This document shows, piece after piece, positions 1 to 8,352 of a stretch of DNA of 64,000 nucleotides (within the stretch, counting starts at the first letter, position 1; every line of letters begins with the position of its first letter). The stretch comes from Methylobacillus gramineus (GTDB lineage Bacteria; Pseudomonadota; Gammaproteobacteria; Burkholderiales; Methylophilaceae). The position numbers were made by a program, and so were the translations under genes. The stretch is taken from NCBI RefSeq assembly GCF_020532675.1, contig NZ_JAJAVE010000001.1, positions 62,001 to 126,000 on the forward strand, in the 5' to 3' direction. Under the pieces are notes generated by a model that did no database searches, had not been told where the DNA came from, and saw only the letters and a list, made by a program, of their open reading frames with translations.

Positions 1-390
1 ATGGCCCTTGCGGATGGATTTTTCTTCACGCAGCACTTGCAGAAAATCGCGTGTGGCGCCCATGTCGAAAGCGGATGGCTGCATGGGTACGATGACCCAG
101 TCTGCATGTTTCACTGCGGTACTTAATTTATCTCCGCGCAAGCCTGCGGGAGAGTCGACGATGTTCCAGTCTGCACTCAGGCTGCCGGTATGGTCACCAC
201 GACCGTCCAGTCCATGAATCAGAGGCAGCTTGTAAGGGCGGCGCTCCAGCCATTGCAAAGCCGAGCGTTGTCTGTCCATGTCGGATAAAACGACATGGCG
301 TCCACGGGTGGCAAAGTAGCCGGCTAGGTTGGTAGCCAGGGTAGTCTTGCCACTCCCTCCCTTGGGGTTGGCAATCAGGACTGTACTCAA
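1..390 (-). CDS. ParA/MinD-type P-loop ATPase (partial, C-terminus beyond window)
   Basis: This is the N-terminal 130 codons of a ParA-family ATPase; the gene runs off the left edge. The deviant Walker A KGGSGKTT lies at residues 10-17. It is followed by a Walker A'-like segment (SDMDRQRSALQW) and a Walker B region (WNIVDSPAG). Such proteins bind ATP as dimers and position DNA or protein cargo. The short N-terminus and the SDMDRQ motif resemble small orphan ParA proteins rather than chromosomal ParA/Soj, and no parB is visible. The start is taken as TTG because the motif begins within ten residues of it and a GGAGC sequence lies just upstream. It lies 37 bases after the SixA-type gene on the same strand, so the two may be co-transcribed. 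The cargo is unknown. Confidence 0.85.
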   Translation of the reverse strand, partial: MSTVLIANPKGGSGKTTLATNLAGYFATRGRHVVLSDMDRQRSALQWLERRPYKLPLIHGLDGRGDHTGSLSADWNIVDSPAGLRGDKLSTAVKHADWVIVPMQPSAFDMGATRDFLQVLREEKSIRKGH

Positions 391-427
391 AACTGCTCCA
401 GAGATGTATTGGGCGATAAGTAGATCA

Positions 428-883
428 TTAAATCAGCTCTGGCGTCAGCATGGCGCGCAATACGGTTTGTTCTTCTTCGCCGCGACGACGGTTTGAAATC
501 CACCAGATGGCGCCTTTTTTGACGCTCCAGTATTGCAGCCTGCGCGTCATAGCATAAGCTGCCGCCATGCCTAGCGTGGGCTGGTGGCCGATGATCAATA
601 CACTATCCTTACCCAAAGGCCAGCCAGCCGCATCCAGTAATATCTGCGGAGATGCACCGGGAGCGAGTTCATCCAAAGTGGTAAACTCCAGCCCTAGGGC
701 CTGGGCGGTTTGCTGGGTGCGTTGCGCAGGGCTGACCAGGATGCGCGTGTTTTCAGGCATATGCTGTTTAAGCCAAGCGGCCATTCTGGCTGCTTGCTGC
801 TCGCCTTTGGCTGTCAGCTTTCTCGCGAGGTCAGGAAAACCTTCCTCGGCTTCGGCGTGGCGCCATAAAATAATATCCATCAT
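428..883 (-). CDS. sixA: SixA-type phosphohistidine phosphatase
   Basis: This is a 151-residue histidine-phosphatase superfamily protein. The N-terminal catalytic signature is LWRHAEAE (phospho-accepting His at about residue 9), and the second conserved histidine sits in IGHQPTLG near residue 99. The length matches SixA, which removes phosphate from histidine in phosphorelay or PTS HPt proteins. The end of the protein (WWISNRRRGEEEQT) is typical of the betaproteobacterial branch. Two adjacent ATG codons (883 and 880) could start it. It is transcribed away from the rpfE-like gene and toward the ParA-type gene. The actual phosphoprotein substrate cannot be read from sequence. Confidence 0.82.
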   Translation of the reverse strand: MMDIILWRHAEAEEGFPDLARKLTAKGEQQAARMAAWLKQHMPENTRILVSPAQRTQQTAQALGLEFTTLDELAPGASPQILLDAAGWPLGKDSVLIIGHQPTLGMAAAYAMTRRLQYWSVKKGAIWWISNRRRGEEEQTVLRAMLTPELI

Positions 884-953
884 ATTGCAGCTTTAAGGAG
901 AGAATGCTTTCTATCTTAGCGCTCAACCTGCATCATGACAAAGTGACATCTGT

Positions 954-1922
954 GTGAAACTGCAACTTTATCTGACCGATTTTGCCGAAAATCTCCATCA
1001 ATTGGGAGAAGATGCCGCACTGGCACGACTGCTTGCAGCGGGCCATAGGCAATGGCTAGACAATGCCATGGATGCTGAGTTATGCCGCTTATTCAGTGTG
1101 GCTCAGCAGGCCGATTGGCCGTTGGCACCTCTGACTCGATTGGGGCAAGACTTGCCCCCTGAAGAGGGTTATTGGTTACTGGCTACCCCTGTCAATTTTT
1201 TGCTACAACGTGATCATTTCCTGCTTAATCTACCTGCTCCCTTGCTCTTATCTGAAGGAGAGGCTCAGGCCTTGCTGGATTCACTCAATCAGCATTTTGC
1301 GCCACAACAGTTGCAGTTTTCATTGGCTGCAGATGGGCATTGGTATTTAAGGCTGCCAGCGTCTCCCGGTATTCATACACACTTGCTGGCTGAGGTGGTC
1401 GGGCGTGATGTCAGGGCATTCTTGCCACAAGGCCAATCTGCGTGGCAATGGCGAACCTTGCTCAATGAAGTACAAATGCTGCTGTTCGAGCATGAAGTCA
1501 ATCAGGCGCGTGAGTCACGCGGTGAGTTGCCCGTGAATAGCCTGTGGCTGTCTGGTGGAGGTAGCTTTCCTTTAACGGCACAGCCAGTCAGGCCTTTGCT
1601 GACAGATAGTGTGCTAGTGCGTGGCATGGCAGTGGCTGCCCGCATGCCTGTTGCAGCGATGCTTGCGCTAGCTATGCTTCCAATGCACACAATGGCCGAT
1701 AGCATCGCCGTCTGCAGAACCAGCAGCCTGGGTGGGCAGTGGAGCAAGGTCTTGCTGGATAGCCTTAAAGGTAGAAAGCTTAGCCAGCTGGATCTGTTTT
1801 TCTCAACTCATGAGCGGGTGCTGCACTTGCAGCTGCAGCCGCTTGATCTTTGGAAGTTCTGGCGCAAGCCGCAGACAATAGAAGCATATTTTAATGGTAC
1901 AGATCATACACAGGCATTTTGA
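954..1922 (+). CDS. RpfE-like conserved protein upstream of recJ
   Basis: This soluble-looking protein of 322 residues has no signal peptide. I recognise it only as the conserved protein that often precedes recJ in Beta- and some Gammaproteobacteria, where it is annotated as RpfE-type regulatory protein or as phosphoglycerate-mutase-like. It is rich in Leu and Gln, with a central segment (LWLSGGGSFPL) and a C-terminal LDLFFSTHERVLHLQLQPLDLWKFW stretch typical of that family. The start is GTG at 954; the previous stop is close upstream. Its 3' end overlaps recJ by 29 bases, so the two are probably translationally coupled. The biochemical activity is not established, and catalytic metal-binding residues of true phosphoglycerate mutases are not evident. 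Confidence 0.55.
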   Translation: MKLQLYLTDFAENLHQLGEDAALARLLAAGHRQWLDNAMDAELCRLFSVAQQADWPLAPLTRLGQDLPPEEGYWLLATPVNFLLQRDHFLLNLPAPLLLSEGEAQALLDSLNQHFAPQQLQFSLAADGHWYLRLPASPGIHTHLLAEVVGRDVRAFLPQGQSAWQWRTLLNEVQMLLFEHEVNQARESRGELPVNSLWLSGGGSFPLTAQPVRPLLTDSVLVRGMAVAARMPVAAMLALAMLPMHTMADSIAVCRTSSLGGQWSKVLLDSLKGRKLSQLDLFFSTHERVLHLQLQPLDLWKFWRKPQTIEAYFNGTDHTQAF

Positions 1923-3588
1923 TACGACAACGGCTGAGCGGTTGAGTCAGGCAGGCATTAATCCGGCGCTGGCACGATTGCTGGCAGGGCGCGGCATTAC
2001 CCAGCCCGCGCAAATGGAGGCCACGCTGGCACGCCTGTTGCCGCCAGAGTTGCTGACCAACAACACTGATATGGCAAGGTGGCTGGCCGATGCCATCCTC
2101 GCAGGCAAGAGTATTCTGGTGATAGGCGATTATGATGCCGATGGGGCCACGGCGACGGCGGTTGCCGTCAAGGGCTTGCGTAGTATGGGAGCGCAAGTGG
2201 ATTTCTTGGTGCCAAACCGCTTTGAATACGGGTATGGGCTCACGCCGGAGATTGTCATGCTGGCCGCCCAGAGTAAGCCTGACATCATCTTGACGGTCGA
2301 TAATGGGATTGCCAGCATCGATGGCGTGGAGACCGCAAATCAACTGGGAATGACAGTGCTTGTCACGGACCACCATTTGCCGGCCGAAGAGACACCTGCG
2401 GCCGCCTGTATCGTCAACCCCAATCAGCGCGGCTGTGAGTTTCCCAGTAAACACCTGGCAGGCGTGGGCGTGATTTTTTATGTGTTACTGGCGCTACGTG
2501 CCGAGCTGCGTTTGCGTGGCAGATTTGAAGCGCAGCCTGAACCTAACCTGACAGAGTTGCTGGACTTGGTGGCGCTGGGGACGGTAGCCGACCTGGTCAA
2601 GCTGGATGACAACAACCGCATTTTGGTGGAGCAGGGCTTGCGGCGTATTCGTGCCGGGAAATGTAGTCCCGGCATTCTGGCCTTATTCCAGGTAGCGGCA
2701 CGAGATTATCTCAAGGCTGGTGCCCAGGACATGGGGTTTAGTATAGGGCCGCGCCTGAACGCGGCAGGGCGCCTGGATGATATGTCTCTGGGCATTGCCT
2801 GTTTACTCGAAGAGAATCCCGCAGCTGCATTAGGCATGGCGCAGCAATTGCATGATCTCAATCAGGAGCGGCGCAATATTGAATCCGGCATGCAGGACAC
2901 GGCGATGCTGGTATTGGATGATATTGATACTGAGGGGCGTTTCAGCCTGAGTATGTTTGATCCCGACTGGCACCAGGGCGTCATCGGTATTCTTGCATCC
3001 AGGATCAAGGAGAAATATCACAGGCCGGTGATAGCCTTTGCGCGTGCCAATGATGGTCAGATCAAGGGCTCTGGACGTTCTATCCCTGGCTTACATTTGC
3101 GTGATGCACTGGATTTACTCACCAAGCGTCATCCTGGATTGTTGTTGAAATTTGGTGGACATGCCATGGCCGCTGGTCTTAGCCTGATGGAAGCTGATTT
3201 TGAGCGATTCAACCTGGCATTTGAAGCCGTGGTATCCAGTTTGCTCACGCCCGCAGATCTGGAGGCAGTGATTGAGGTGGATGGTGGGCTTAACGTCAAT
3301 GAGCTGGCGCTGGATATGGCGCACACCATAGAGCGCCAGGTCTGGGGTCAGGGCTTCCCTGCTCCTTTGTTTTTTGATGAATTCAGTGTGGTGAGCCAGC
3401 GTATTGTGGGTGAGCGTCACTTGAAACTCAGTCTGGAAAAGTCAGGCAGCCAGTTTGATGCGATTTTCTTTAGGCAGGAAGAGTTTCTGCCTGACACCGT
3501 ACAGCTTGTGTATCAATTGCAGATCAATGAATACCGCGGGGTAAAGTCGGTACAATTGTGTTTGCAGCACTGGCAGGCAGTCGATTGA
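1894..3588 (+). CDS. recJ: single-stranded-DNA-specific exonuclease RecJ
   Basis: RecJ is a 5'-3' single-strand exonuclease used in RecF-pathway recombination and mismatch repair. The 564-residue length is normal. The DHH-family metal motifs are visible: GDYDADGATATA near residue 77, TVDNG near 133 and TDHH near 155. The DHHA1 substrate-binding motif GGHAMAAGLSL lies near residue 422, and a C-terminal OB-like region follows. The ATG at 1894 lies inside the end of the rpfE-like gene and gives a protein beginning MVQIIHRHFD, matching family N-termini. It is followed by an ATG that overlaps its own stop (TGATG) and opens a tiny reading frame. Confidence 0.95.
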   Translation: MVQIIHRHFDTTTAERLSQAGINPALARLLAGRGITQPAQMEATLARLLPPELLTNNTDMARWLADAILAGKSILVIGDYDADGATATAVAVKGLRSMGAQVDFLVPNRFEYGYGLTPEIVMLAAQSKPDIILTVDNGIASIDGVETANQLGMTVLVTDHHLPAEETPAAACIVNPNQRGCEFPSKHLAGVGVIFYVLLALRAELRLRGRFEAQPEPNLTELLDLVALGTVADLVKLDDNNRILVEQGLRRIRAGKCSPGILALFQVAARDYLKAGAQDMGFSIGPRLNAAGRLDDMSLGIACLLEENPAAALGMAQQLHDLNQERRNIESGMQDTAMLVLDDIDTEGRFSLSMFDPDWHQGVIGILASRIKEKYHRPVIAFARANDGQIKGSGRSIPGLHLRDALDLLTKRHPGLLLKFGGHAMAAGLSLMEADFERFNLAFEAVVSSLLTPADLEAVIEVDGGLNVNELALDMAHTIERQVWGQGFPAPLFFDEFSVVSQRIVGERHLKLSLEKSGSQFDAIFFRQEEFLPDTVQLVYQLQINEYRGVKSVQLCLQHWQAVD

Positions 3589-3665
3589 TGCCTTCCATGC
3601 TGAAAGCCTTGCCACTGCTAGTGTTCAGCGCCATTGCGTTGACCATGGTGGCAGCCACACGGTAA
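3588..3665 (+). CDS. candidate 25-residue hydrophobic small protein
   Basis: A 25-codon frame begins in the TGATG overlap with the recJ stop and ends 25 bases before tpiA. The product is one hydrophobic stretch flanked by Lys6 and a terminal Arg (about [20 protein letters not shown]), like a single-pass membrane microprotein or a leader peptide. No family is recognised. Termination-reinitiation from recJ would be the natural translation route. It may equally be fortuitous spacer sequence; conservation of the frame would decide. Confidence 0.3.
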   Translation: MPSMLKALPLLVFSAIALTMVAATR

Positions 3666-3690
3666 TATCGGGAAAATTTTCGGGTCTTTT

Positions 3691-4449
3691 ATGCGTCGCA
3701 AGCTGGTTGTCGGTAACTGGAAAATGAATGGCAACCTTGCTCAGAACAAGACGTTGCTGGACACGCTTGTGCGCGACCTGCGTGGCATAGATCATGCTGA
3801 TTTCGCGGTGTGTGTCCCTTATCCTTACCTATTCCAGGCGCAAGCCATATTGAGTGGCACTAACATTGCATGGGGTGCGCAAAACATTGCCAAGCATGGT
3901 GCCGGCGCTTACACCGGTGAAGTGAGTGCTGCCATGCTCAAGGAGTTCGATTCCAGCTATGTGATCATTGGGCATTCGGAGCGCAGCAATGCCTATTGTG
4001 AAAGTGATGCCAATATTGCCAGCAAGTTTGCCGTGGCCAAGGGTTTTGGCATTACCCCCATCTTTTGTGTTGGCGAAACCTTGCAGGAGCGTGAGTCTGG
4101 CGTGATGGAATATGCGATAGCCAATCAGCTCGATTTTGTCCTGTCCGTTTCCGGAGGTGCCTTGCTTGATAATGCGGTGGTGGCTTATGAGCCAGTCTGG
4201 GCAATTGGCACCAATAAAACGGCGACGCCAGAACAGGCGCAAGCGGCGCATTCATTCATTCGGGAACGGATTTCGGCTTTGCATCCTGGGGCTGCAGAAA
4301 GCGTAAGAATCATTTATGGGGGTAGCGTAAATCCGATAAATGCGGCACAATTGCTGTCTATGCCGGATATAGACGGTGGTCTGATTGGCAGGTGTTCATT
4401 GGATGCCGCTGATTTTGAAAGAATTTGTCGCGCTGCTTGTCAATTTTAA
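3691..4449 (+). CDS. tpiA: triosephosphate isomerase
   Basis: It interconverts dihydroxyacetone phosphate and glyceraldehyde 3-phosphate in the cytoplasm. In a ribulose-monophosphate methylotroph this joins the cleavage and regeneration branches of formaldehyde assimilation. The 252-residue length is standard. Active-site features are GNWKMNG at residues 7-13 (Lys11), IGHSERS with electrophilic His95, and [10 protein letters not shown] with the catalytic base Glu167. The phosphate-binding IYGGSV and GGLIG motifs lie near the C-terminus. It is followed 24 bases later by secG, an arrangement common in proteobacteria (tpiA-secG-tRNA-Leu). Confidence 0.97.
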   Translation: MRRKLVVGNWKMNGNLAQNKTLLDTLVRDLRGIDHADFAVCVPYPYLFQAQAILSGTNIAWGAQNIAKHGAGAYTGEVSAAMLKEFDSSYVIIGHSERSNAYCESDANIASKFAVAKGFGITPIFCVGETLQERESGVMEYAIANQLDFVLSVSGGALLDNAVVAYEPVWAIGTNKTATPEQAQAAHSFIRERISALHPGAAESVRIIYGGSVNPINAAQLLSMPDIDGGLIGRCSLDAADFERICRAACQF

Positions 4450-4473
4450 AGCAAGCAGGGGGATGTGAGGGAA

Positions 4474-4806
4474 ATGGAAACTTTAGTTACAGTAATACAC
4501 GTCATTGCTGCACTCGGTGTGGTGGGGCTAGTCCTTTTGCAACATGGCAAGGGTGCAGATATGGGCGCTGCTTTCGGTAGCGGTGCATCAGGTAGCTTGT
4601 TCGGTGTGAGCGGATCTTCAAATTTTATGAGTCGCGCAACGTCTATTTTTGTTGCCATCTTTTTTGTCACGAGTCTGAGTCTGGCCTATTTGACTAGTCA
4701 TCGCGTGCAGGGAGATAGTGTGGTGCAGAAAATCACCACAACTTCTCCGGTAGTGGATGCTCCCAAGCCAGCTGAGCCTTCTTCAGCCAAGGATGTTCCT
4801 CAGTAA
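4474..4806 (+). CDS. secG: preprotein translocase subunit SecG
   Basis: SecG is the small SecYEG subunit that assists SecA-driven export. The 110-residue product has two membrane helices (about residues 3-22 and 50-72) separated by the family loop LLQHGKGADMGAAFGSGASG. The ATG at 4474 is chosen over an in-frame GTG at 4465 because it aligns exactly with the usual N-terminus, with the LLQ-GKGADMG motif at the expected distance. The C-terminal tail is rich in Pro, Ala and Ser, which is typical. It sits between tpiA and tRNA-Leu. Confidence 0.95.
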   Translation: METLVTVIHVIAALGVVGLVLLQHGKGADMGAAFGSGASGSLFGVSGSSNFMSRATSIFVAIFFVTSLSLAYLTSHRVQGDSVVQKITTTSPVVDAPKPAEPSSAKDVPQ

Positions 4807-4828
4807 GATTTCTCGGGGTAAGCCCCAT

Positions 4829-4913
4829 GCCGTCGTGGTGGAATTGGTAGACACGCTATCTTGAGGGGGTAGTGGCGAAAGCTGTGTGAGTTCGAGTCTC
4901 ACCGTCGGCACCA
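4829..4913 (+). tRNA. tRNA-Leu (anticodon GAG)
   Basis: This is an 85-base class II tRNA with encoded CCA. The anticodon stem CTATC/GGTAG encloses the loop TTGAGGG, giving anticodon GAG, which reads CTC/CTT leucine codons. The long variable arm and T arm (GTGAG TTCGAGT CTCAC) are clear. The acceptor stem GCCGTCG/CGTCGGC pairs except for one T-T opposition at position 5:68. It begins 22 bases after secG, the usual location for this tRNA in proteobacteria. Confidence 0.95.
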
Positions 4914-4937
4914 AAGAATAATATCAAGCATTATCTA

Positions 4938-4972
4938 AACCCGCATTAGACCTAGCGTCTGGCGGGTTTTTT
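4938..4972 (+). terminator. Rho-independent terminator after tRNA-Leu
   Basis: The outer stem is AACCCGC paired with GCGGGTT, with an inner AGAC/GTCT extension, followed by an uninterrupted T tract. It should end the tpiA-secG-tRNA transcript. Confidence 0.85.
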
Positions 4973-5232
4973 CTTTTTATTCCACCTTATTTTTCGTTGT
5001 CGGGCTAGTCTGCTAGCGCCGAAAATATCTTAAGTACAGCACTTCCATTCTCTTGGCTCATTCAAGCTAATCCTTAATGTCGCCATCAATGGATGGTACT
5101 GGAGTATGTCTGCCTCGGTCTTCTTCCATTTGGTCGTGCTCATGCTTTTTACTTAAAATCTGCCTCACATCGTCAATTTAAACAGGGCAAGGCATAATAT
5201 TAAGAATCATAAATTGTGAATTTAACTAGGCC

Positions 5233-6657
5233 ATGATGGAGCAGTCATCGAATACGTTAATTAGACTCAATAAGTCTGACGCTGAGCCTATTCACCTTCA
5301 GATATACACAAGGTTTAAAGAGGCCATCGAAGGTGGCTTGCTGAACAATGGTGACAGGGTGCCCTCTACACGCGTACTGGCAAGTGAGCTGGATGTGGCA
5401 AGAGGTACAGTTGAGAGTGCGTATTCAATGCTCTTGGGGGAGGGTATCTTGATCTCTAGAGGGCAGGCTGGTTCATATATCAACGCGCCGTTCAAGCTGG
5501 TCGGCAATCCAATCCCCGCCGCTAGTAAAATCCCTATTAAATCGCCTATTGCTGGGCAGAATTCAGCCAGTCCTTCCTATGTATTTTTGCCGGGCAGTCC
5601 GGCTTATGATGCATTTCCGAGAAAAATATGGTCCAGGCTTGCCTCGCGAAGAATGCGCAGCCTTTCTGCCAGTGATTTTTCCTATCGCGATCCACTGGGA
5701 TACTTGCCACTGCGGCAATCCATTGCAGGCTATTTACGCTTATCCCGAGGGGTGGTTTGCGAACCAGGGCAAATCTTTATCACGATGGGATATCAAGGGG
5801 CGCTGGATTTTTTGGTGAGGTGTCTGTCCCTTGGGGGCAGGGATGTCTGGATGGAGGATCCAGGGTATATTCTGGCAAAAAAATTGTTGGATGAGCTAGG
5901 GATCAATCTTGTCCGGGTGCCTGTTGATCATGAAGGGTTGATAGTATCAGAGGGAATTAGATTGTCTCCTGAAGCCAAGCTGGCGATAGTGACGCCATCC
6001 CATCACAGCCCCCTAGGCATGGCCTTGTCCTGGTCGCGGCGTATGCAGCTGCTTGATTGGACGGGAAAGGCTGGTGCCTGGGTCATAGAGGATGATTATG
6101 ATGGCGAGTTTCGTTACTCCGGCTACCCACTGCCTTCTTTAAAGAGTCTTGATCAATATGATCGCGTTATTTATGCAGGCACTTTCAGCAAAACCCTCTT
6201 TCCTGCACTGAGGTTGGGATATGTTGTATTGCCGCAGAGTCTTGTAGATGTGTGTGCAGAGAAGGCTCATCTTTTTCAATCTGGTATGCCGATTACCTCT
6301 CAGCTCATAGTGAATGATTTCATTGCCGAAGGTCATTTTTCAAGGCATCTGAAAAAAATGCGTGCGCTCTATGCGGAACGCCGGGAAATTACCCGTAAGG
6401 GATTGACCAATATCTTTGAGGATAAGATCGAAATCAATACACACAAAAACGGCATGCATGTGTTGGCAAAGCTGATGGGCCACGACTCAGATAAGGCGAT
6501 AGTGACTGGATTCAACAAACTCGGGTATGGCATACATGCCTTATCCAATTGGACAGCAGACTCCAGTCACAATGGGCTCATCCTCGGTTTTACCAATATC
6601 TCCAATGAAAAGACCGCTGAGCATGCGGCCCGACAACTGCGAGAATGCTTTGCGTAG
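5233..6657 (+). CDS. MocR-type (GntR/aminotransferase) transcriptional regulator
   Basis: This 474-residue protein has an N-terminal GntR winged-helix DNA-binding domain (about residues 10-85: PIHLQIYTRFKEAI, then PSTRVLASELDVARGTVESAY). A linker joins it to a fold-type I aminotransferase-like domain (about 120-470). The PLP lysine is in AGTFSKTLFPALRLGY, and the EDDYDGEFRY motif is present, so PLP is probably bound as effector or co-effector. MocR proteins such as PdxR and GabR usually control a neighbouring, often divergent gene. Here the upstream neighbour is a tRNA and the downstream one is an azoreductase in the same direction. A weak Shine-Dalgarno (TAGG) fits either of two tandem ATGs (5233, 5236). 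The target is not evident. Confidence 0.9.
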   Translation: MMEQSSNTLIRLNKSDAEPIHLQIYTRFKEAIEGGLLNNGDRVPSTRVLASELDVARGTVESAYSMLLGEGILISRGQAGSYINAPFKLVGNPIPAASKIPIKSPIAGQNSASPSYVFLPGSPAYDAFPRKIWSRLASRRMRSLSASDFSYRDPLGYLPLRQSIAGYLRLSRGVVCEPGQIFITMGYQGALDFLVRCLSLGGRDVWMEDPGYILAKKLLDELGINLVRVPVDHEGLIVSEGIRLSPEAKLAIVTPSHHSPLGMALSWSRRMQLLDWTGKAGAWVIEDDYDGEFRYSGYPLPSLKSLDQYDRVIYAGTFSKTLFPALRLGYVVLPQSLVDVCAEKAHLFQSGMPITSQLIVNDFIAEGHFSRHLKKMRALYAERREITRKGLTNIFEDKIEINTHKNGMHVLAKLMGHDSDKAIVTGFNKLGYGIHALSNWTADSSHNGLILGFTNISNEKTAEHAARQLRECFA

Positions 6658-6739
6658 GGCATTTTGGCATGCTTGGTAGATATTAATCCATTTGAGTGTG
6701 GCAATGACAATCTACTCACACCTCTTTTTTATTTATTAA

Positions 6740-6763
6740 TAGGCCATAGTGATTCATGGCCTA
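6740..6763. repeat. perfect 8-bp inverted repeat between MocR gene and azoR
   Basis: TAGGCCAT and ATGGCCTA are separated by 8 bases. A T-rich stretch begins only about 10 bases later, so this is a poor terminator and could instead be a regulator site for azoR, whose start is about 90 bases downstream. Confidence 0.45.
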
Positions 6764-6853
6764 CTCATTTATCAATTTTTTGGCTCTGTAATGACGGGTC
6801 GGCAAATTCTAAGATGCCAACACGTTTAACCATGATCAAAAGAGATGACCAAG

Positions 6854-7495
6854 ATGAGACTAATGCATGTAGATGCTAGCCCTAAAAGCAACCTGTCAAA
6901 TTCAAAGATGCTTTCTGCCTATTTTGTAGCTTCGCTGAAAAAGCAGATACCTGAGCTTGTGGTGGACTACCTTGATTTGTCGGTGGATACGCCGCCCCAT
7001 GTCACAGGTGAGTTTGCCAAAGCTACCTATACCCCTGCGGAGGAAAGGACGGAAGTCATGAAGCAGACCCTGGAGTATTCCGATCACCTGTGTGCCAGAG
7101 TCTTGATGTCAGATATTCTCGTATTTGCCATGCCTATGTACAACTTTTCCATGCCATCGAGTTTCAAGGCGTTTATTGATAATTTGGTGCGCACCAACCT
7201 TACCTATAATTTCAATGCGGATGGCACTACCTCCGGCAACCTCACGCGCCAGAAAGTGCTGTTCATTACCACCAGGGGAGCGGATCTGCGGCCTGGGCTT
7301 AGTCCGTGGTCACATATGGATGCGCTGACACCGGCACTCACATCACCATTTGCCTTTTTAGGTGTGGAATCTCCATGGTTTGTGGATGCACAGCCGCTTC
7401 AATTCTCTGACCAGGTCGCCCGTGAAGAGGCTCTTAAGCGTGCTTATGATGATCTCGGTGCTGTTGCAAGCGAGTGGGGCCGTAATATCAATTAG
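6854..7495 (+). CDS. azoR: FMN-dependent NADH:quinone / azo-compound oxidoreductase
   Basis: This flavodoxin-like-fold protein of about 213 residues belongs to the AzoR/acyl-carrier-protein phosphodiesterase family. AzoR dimers use NADH and FMN for two-electron reduction of quinones and azo compounds, limiting quinone stress. FMN-binding signatures are the N-terminal ASPKSNLSNSK phosphate loop and FAMPMYNFSMPSSFKAFIDN near residue 95. TTRGADLRPG corresponds to the second FMN loop. The ATG at 6854 is preferred because AAAGAGA lies 9-16 bases upstream; an ATG at 6845 would sit directly on that site. It follows the MocR gene, which may regulate it (inference). A strong terminator follows. Confidence 0.88.
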   Translation: MRLMHVDASPKSNLSNSKMLSAYFVASLKKQIPELVVDYLDLSVDTPPHVTGEFAKATYTPAEERTEVMKQTLEYSDHLCARVLMSDILVFAMPMYNFSMPSSFKAFIDNLVRTNLTYNFNADGTTSGNLTRQKVLFITTRGADLRPGLSPWSHMDALTPALTSPFAFLGVESPWFVDAQPLQFSDQVAREEALKRAYDDLGAVASEWGRNIN

Positions 7496-7515
7496 CTATC
7501 CATAATCTTTAAACG

Positions 7516-7547
7516 ATGGTCAGCGCGGGTAGGCTGGCCATTTTTTT
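7516..7547 (+). terminator. Rho-independent terminator after azoR
   Basis: The 9-bp stem ATGGTCAGC/GCTGGCCAT (one G-T pair) is followed immediately by seven T residues. Confidence 0.88.
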
Positions 7548-7958
7548 GTGATACAAAACCTGTAACTGATAAGGTTATTTTTGTAACAAAAAGTTAATTG
7601 ATTTTCATTTAATCTGAAATTTTGTAAGGGTATTAATTAATTACTCCAATAAAAACAGTGAATAATCTCAATGCCCCGCCATTGGCTGTGTCTGGCGATG
7701 TTTAATTGTAATTTGTGTGTTACAATTCATTAACAAATGCAGGGTATATTGCTGAGTGAATCTATCATTTTGAGTGATTGCGGTGATGGGTTGCCCCTTG
7801 CGAGATTAAAGGCCATACTCTTTTTAAGTGTATTCCTTTGGTGGGAATCATTGGCTGAAGTATGGATGGGAAATTGAGTGTCGGTGAACTCAGGTCTTGG
7901 TTCACTGCCGTACCTTAATGTTCCAGCTTGTAGAAGCTGAGTTGAATAGGATTTGAAC
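7548..7958 (+). promoter_or_regulatory. AT-rich nuo operon upstream region with inverted repeats
   Basis: About 410 bases without a gene precede nuoA. The first half (about 7548-7735) is very AT-rich compared with its surroundings. It holds TTTTTG-TAA-CAAAAA and a perfect 8-bp dyad AATTGTAA/TTACAATT (7704-7711 and 7720-7727, 8-base spacer). The second half is likely the nuo leader: it contains GTGAAC/GTTCAC and a tight hairpin CAGCTT-GTAG-AAGCTG (7925-7940). I could not assign a convincing -35/-10 pair. Confidence 0.5.
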
Positions 7959-8315
7959 GTGCTGGAGAATTACTTTCCGATTTTGCTGTTCATCATGGTC
8001 GGCCTTGCTGTCGGTGTTGCTCCTATTGTGCTTGGTAAGCTGGTGTCACCCAATCGCCCTGATAGCGAAAAAAATTCCCCGTACGAATGTGGTTTTGAAG
8101 CCTTTGAGGATGCTCGCATGAAGTTTGATGTGCGCTATTACCTTGTCGCTATCCTCTTTATTCTTTTTGATCTTGAAATTGCCTTCCTGTTTCCCTGGGC
8201 GGTTGTGCTGCAGGAAATAGGCCTGTTTGGTTTTCTCGCCATGTTGGTTTTCCTTGGCATTCTGGTCGTAGGGTTTATCTACGAATGGATGAAGGGAGCA
8301 TTGGAGTGGGAGTGA
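7959..8315 (+). CDS. nuoA: NADH-quinone oxidoreductase subunit A
   Basis: NuoA is a small membrane subunit of complex I near the quinone site. The product of about 118 residues has three predicted helices (about 6-28, 62-82, 88-108). Between the first two lies the conserved loop [20 protein letters not shown] with its invariant Cys and acidic residues. The start is placed at GTG 7959 because AGGA lies 7 bases upstream; an in-frame TTG at 7953 would be almost on top of that site. It opens the nuo operon, 37 bases before nuoB. Confidence 0.93.
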   Translation: MLENYFPILLFIMVGLAVGVAPIVLGKLVSPNRPDSEKNSPYECGFEAFEDARMKFDVRYYLVAILFILFDLEIAFLFPWAVVLQEIGLFGFLAMLVFLGILVVGFIYEWMKGALEWE

Positions 8316-8352
8316 TCGTGAGATTGTTGTTTGCTGTGATGGGTGGTTTGGT

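Noticed and set aside
5030-5143. Minus-strand 37-codon frame (starts MSTTKWKKTEADILQ) in the gap after tRNA-Leu
   Set aside because: No ribosome site, no recognised family and no neighbour on that strand; could be a relic but there is no support for calling it a gene.
6664-6879. Open frame between the MocR gene and azoR
   Set aside because: Translation is low-complexity spacer read-through, includes the inverted repeat and overlaps the azoR start; no ribosome site.
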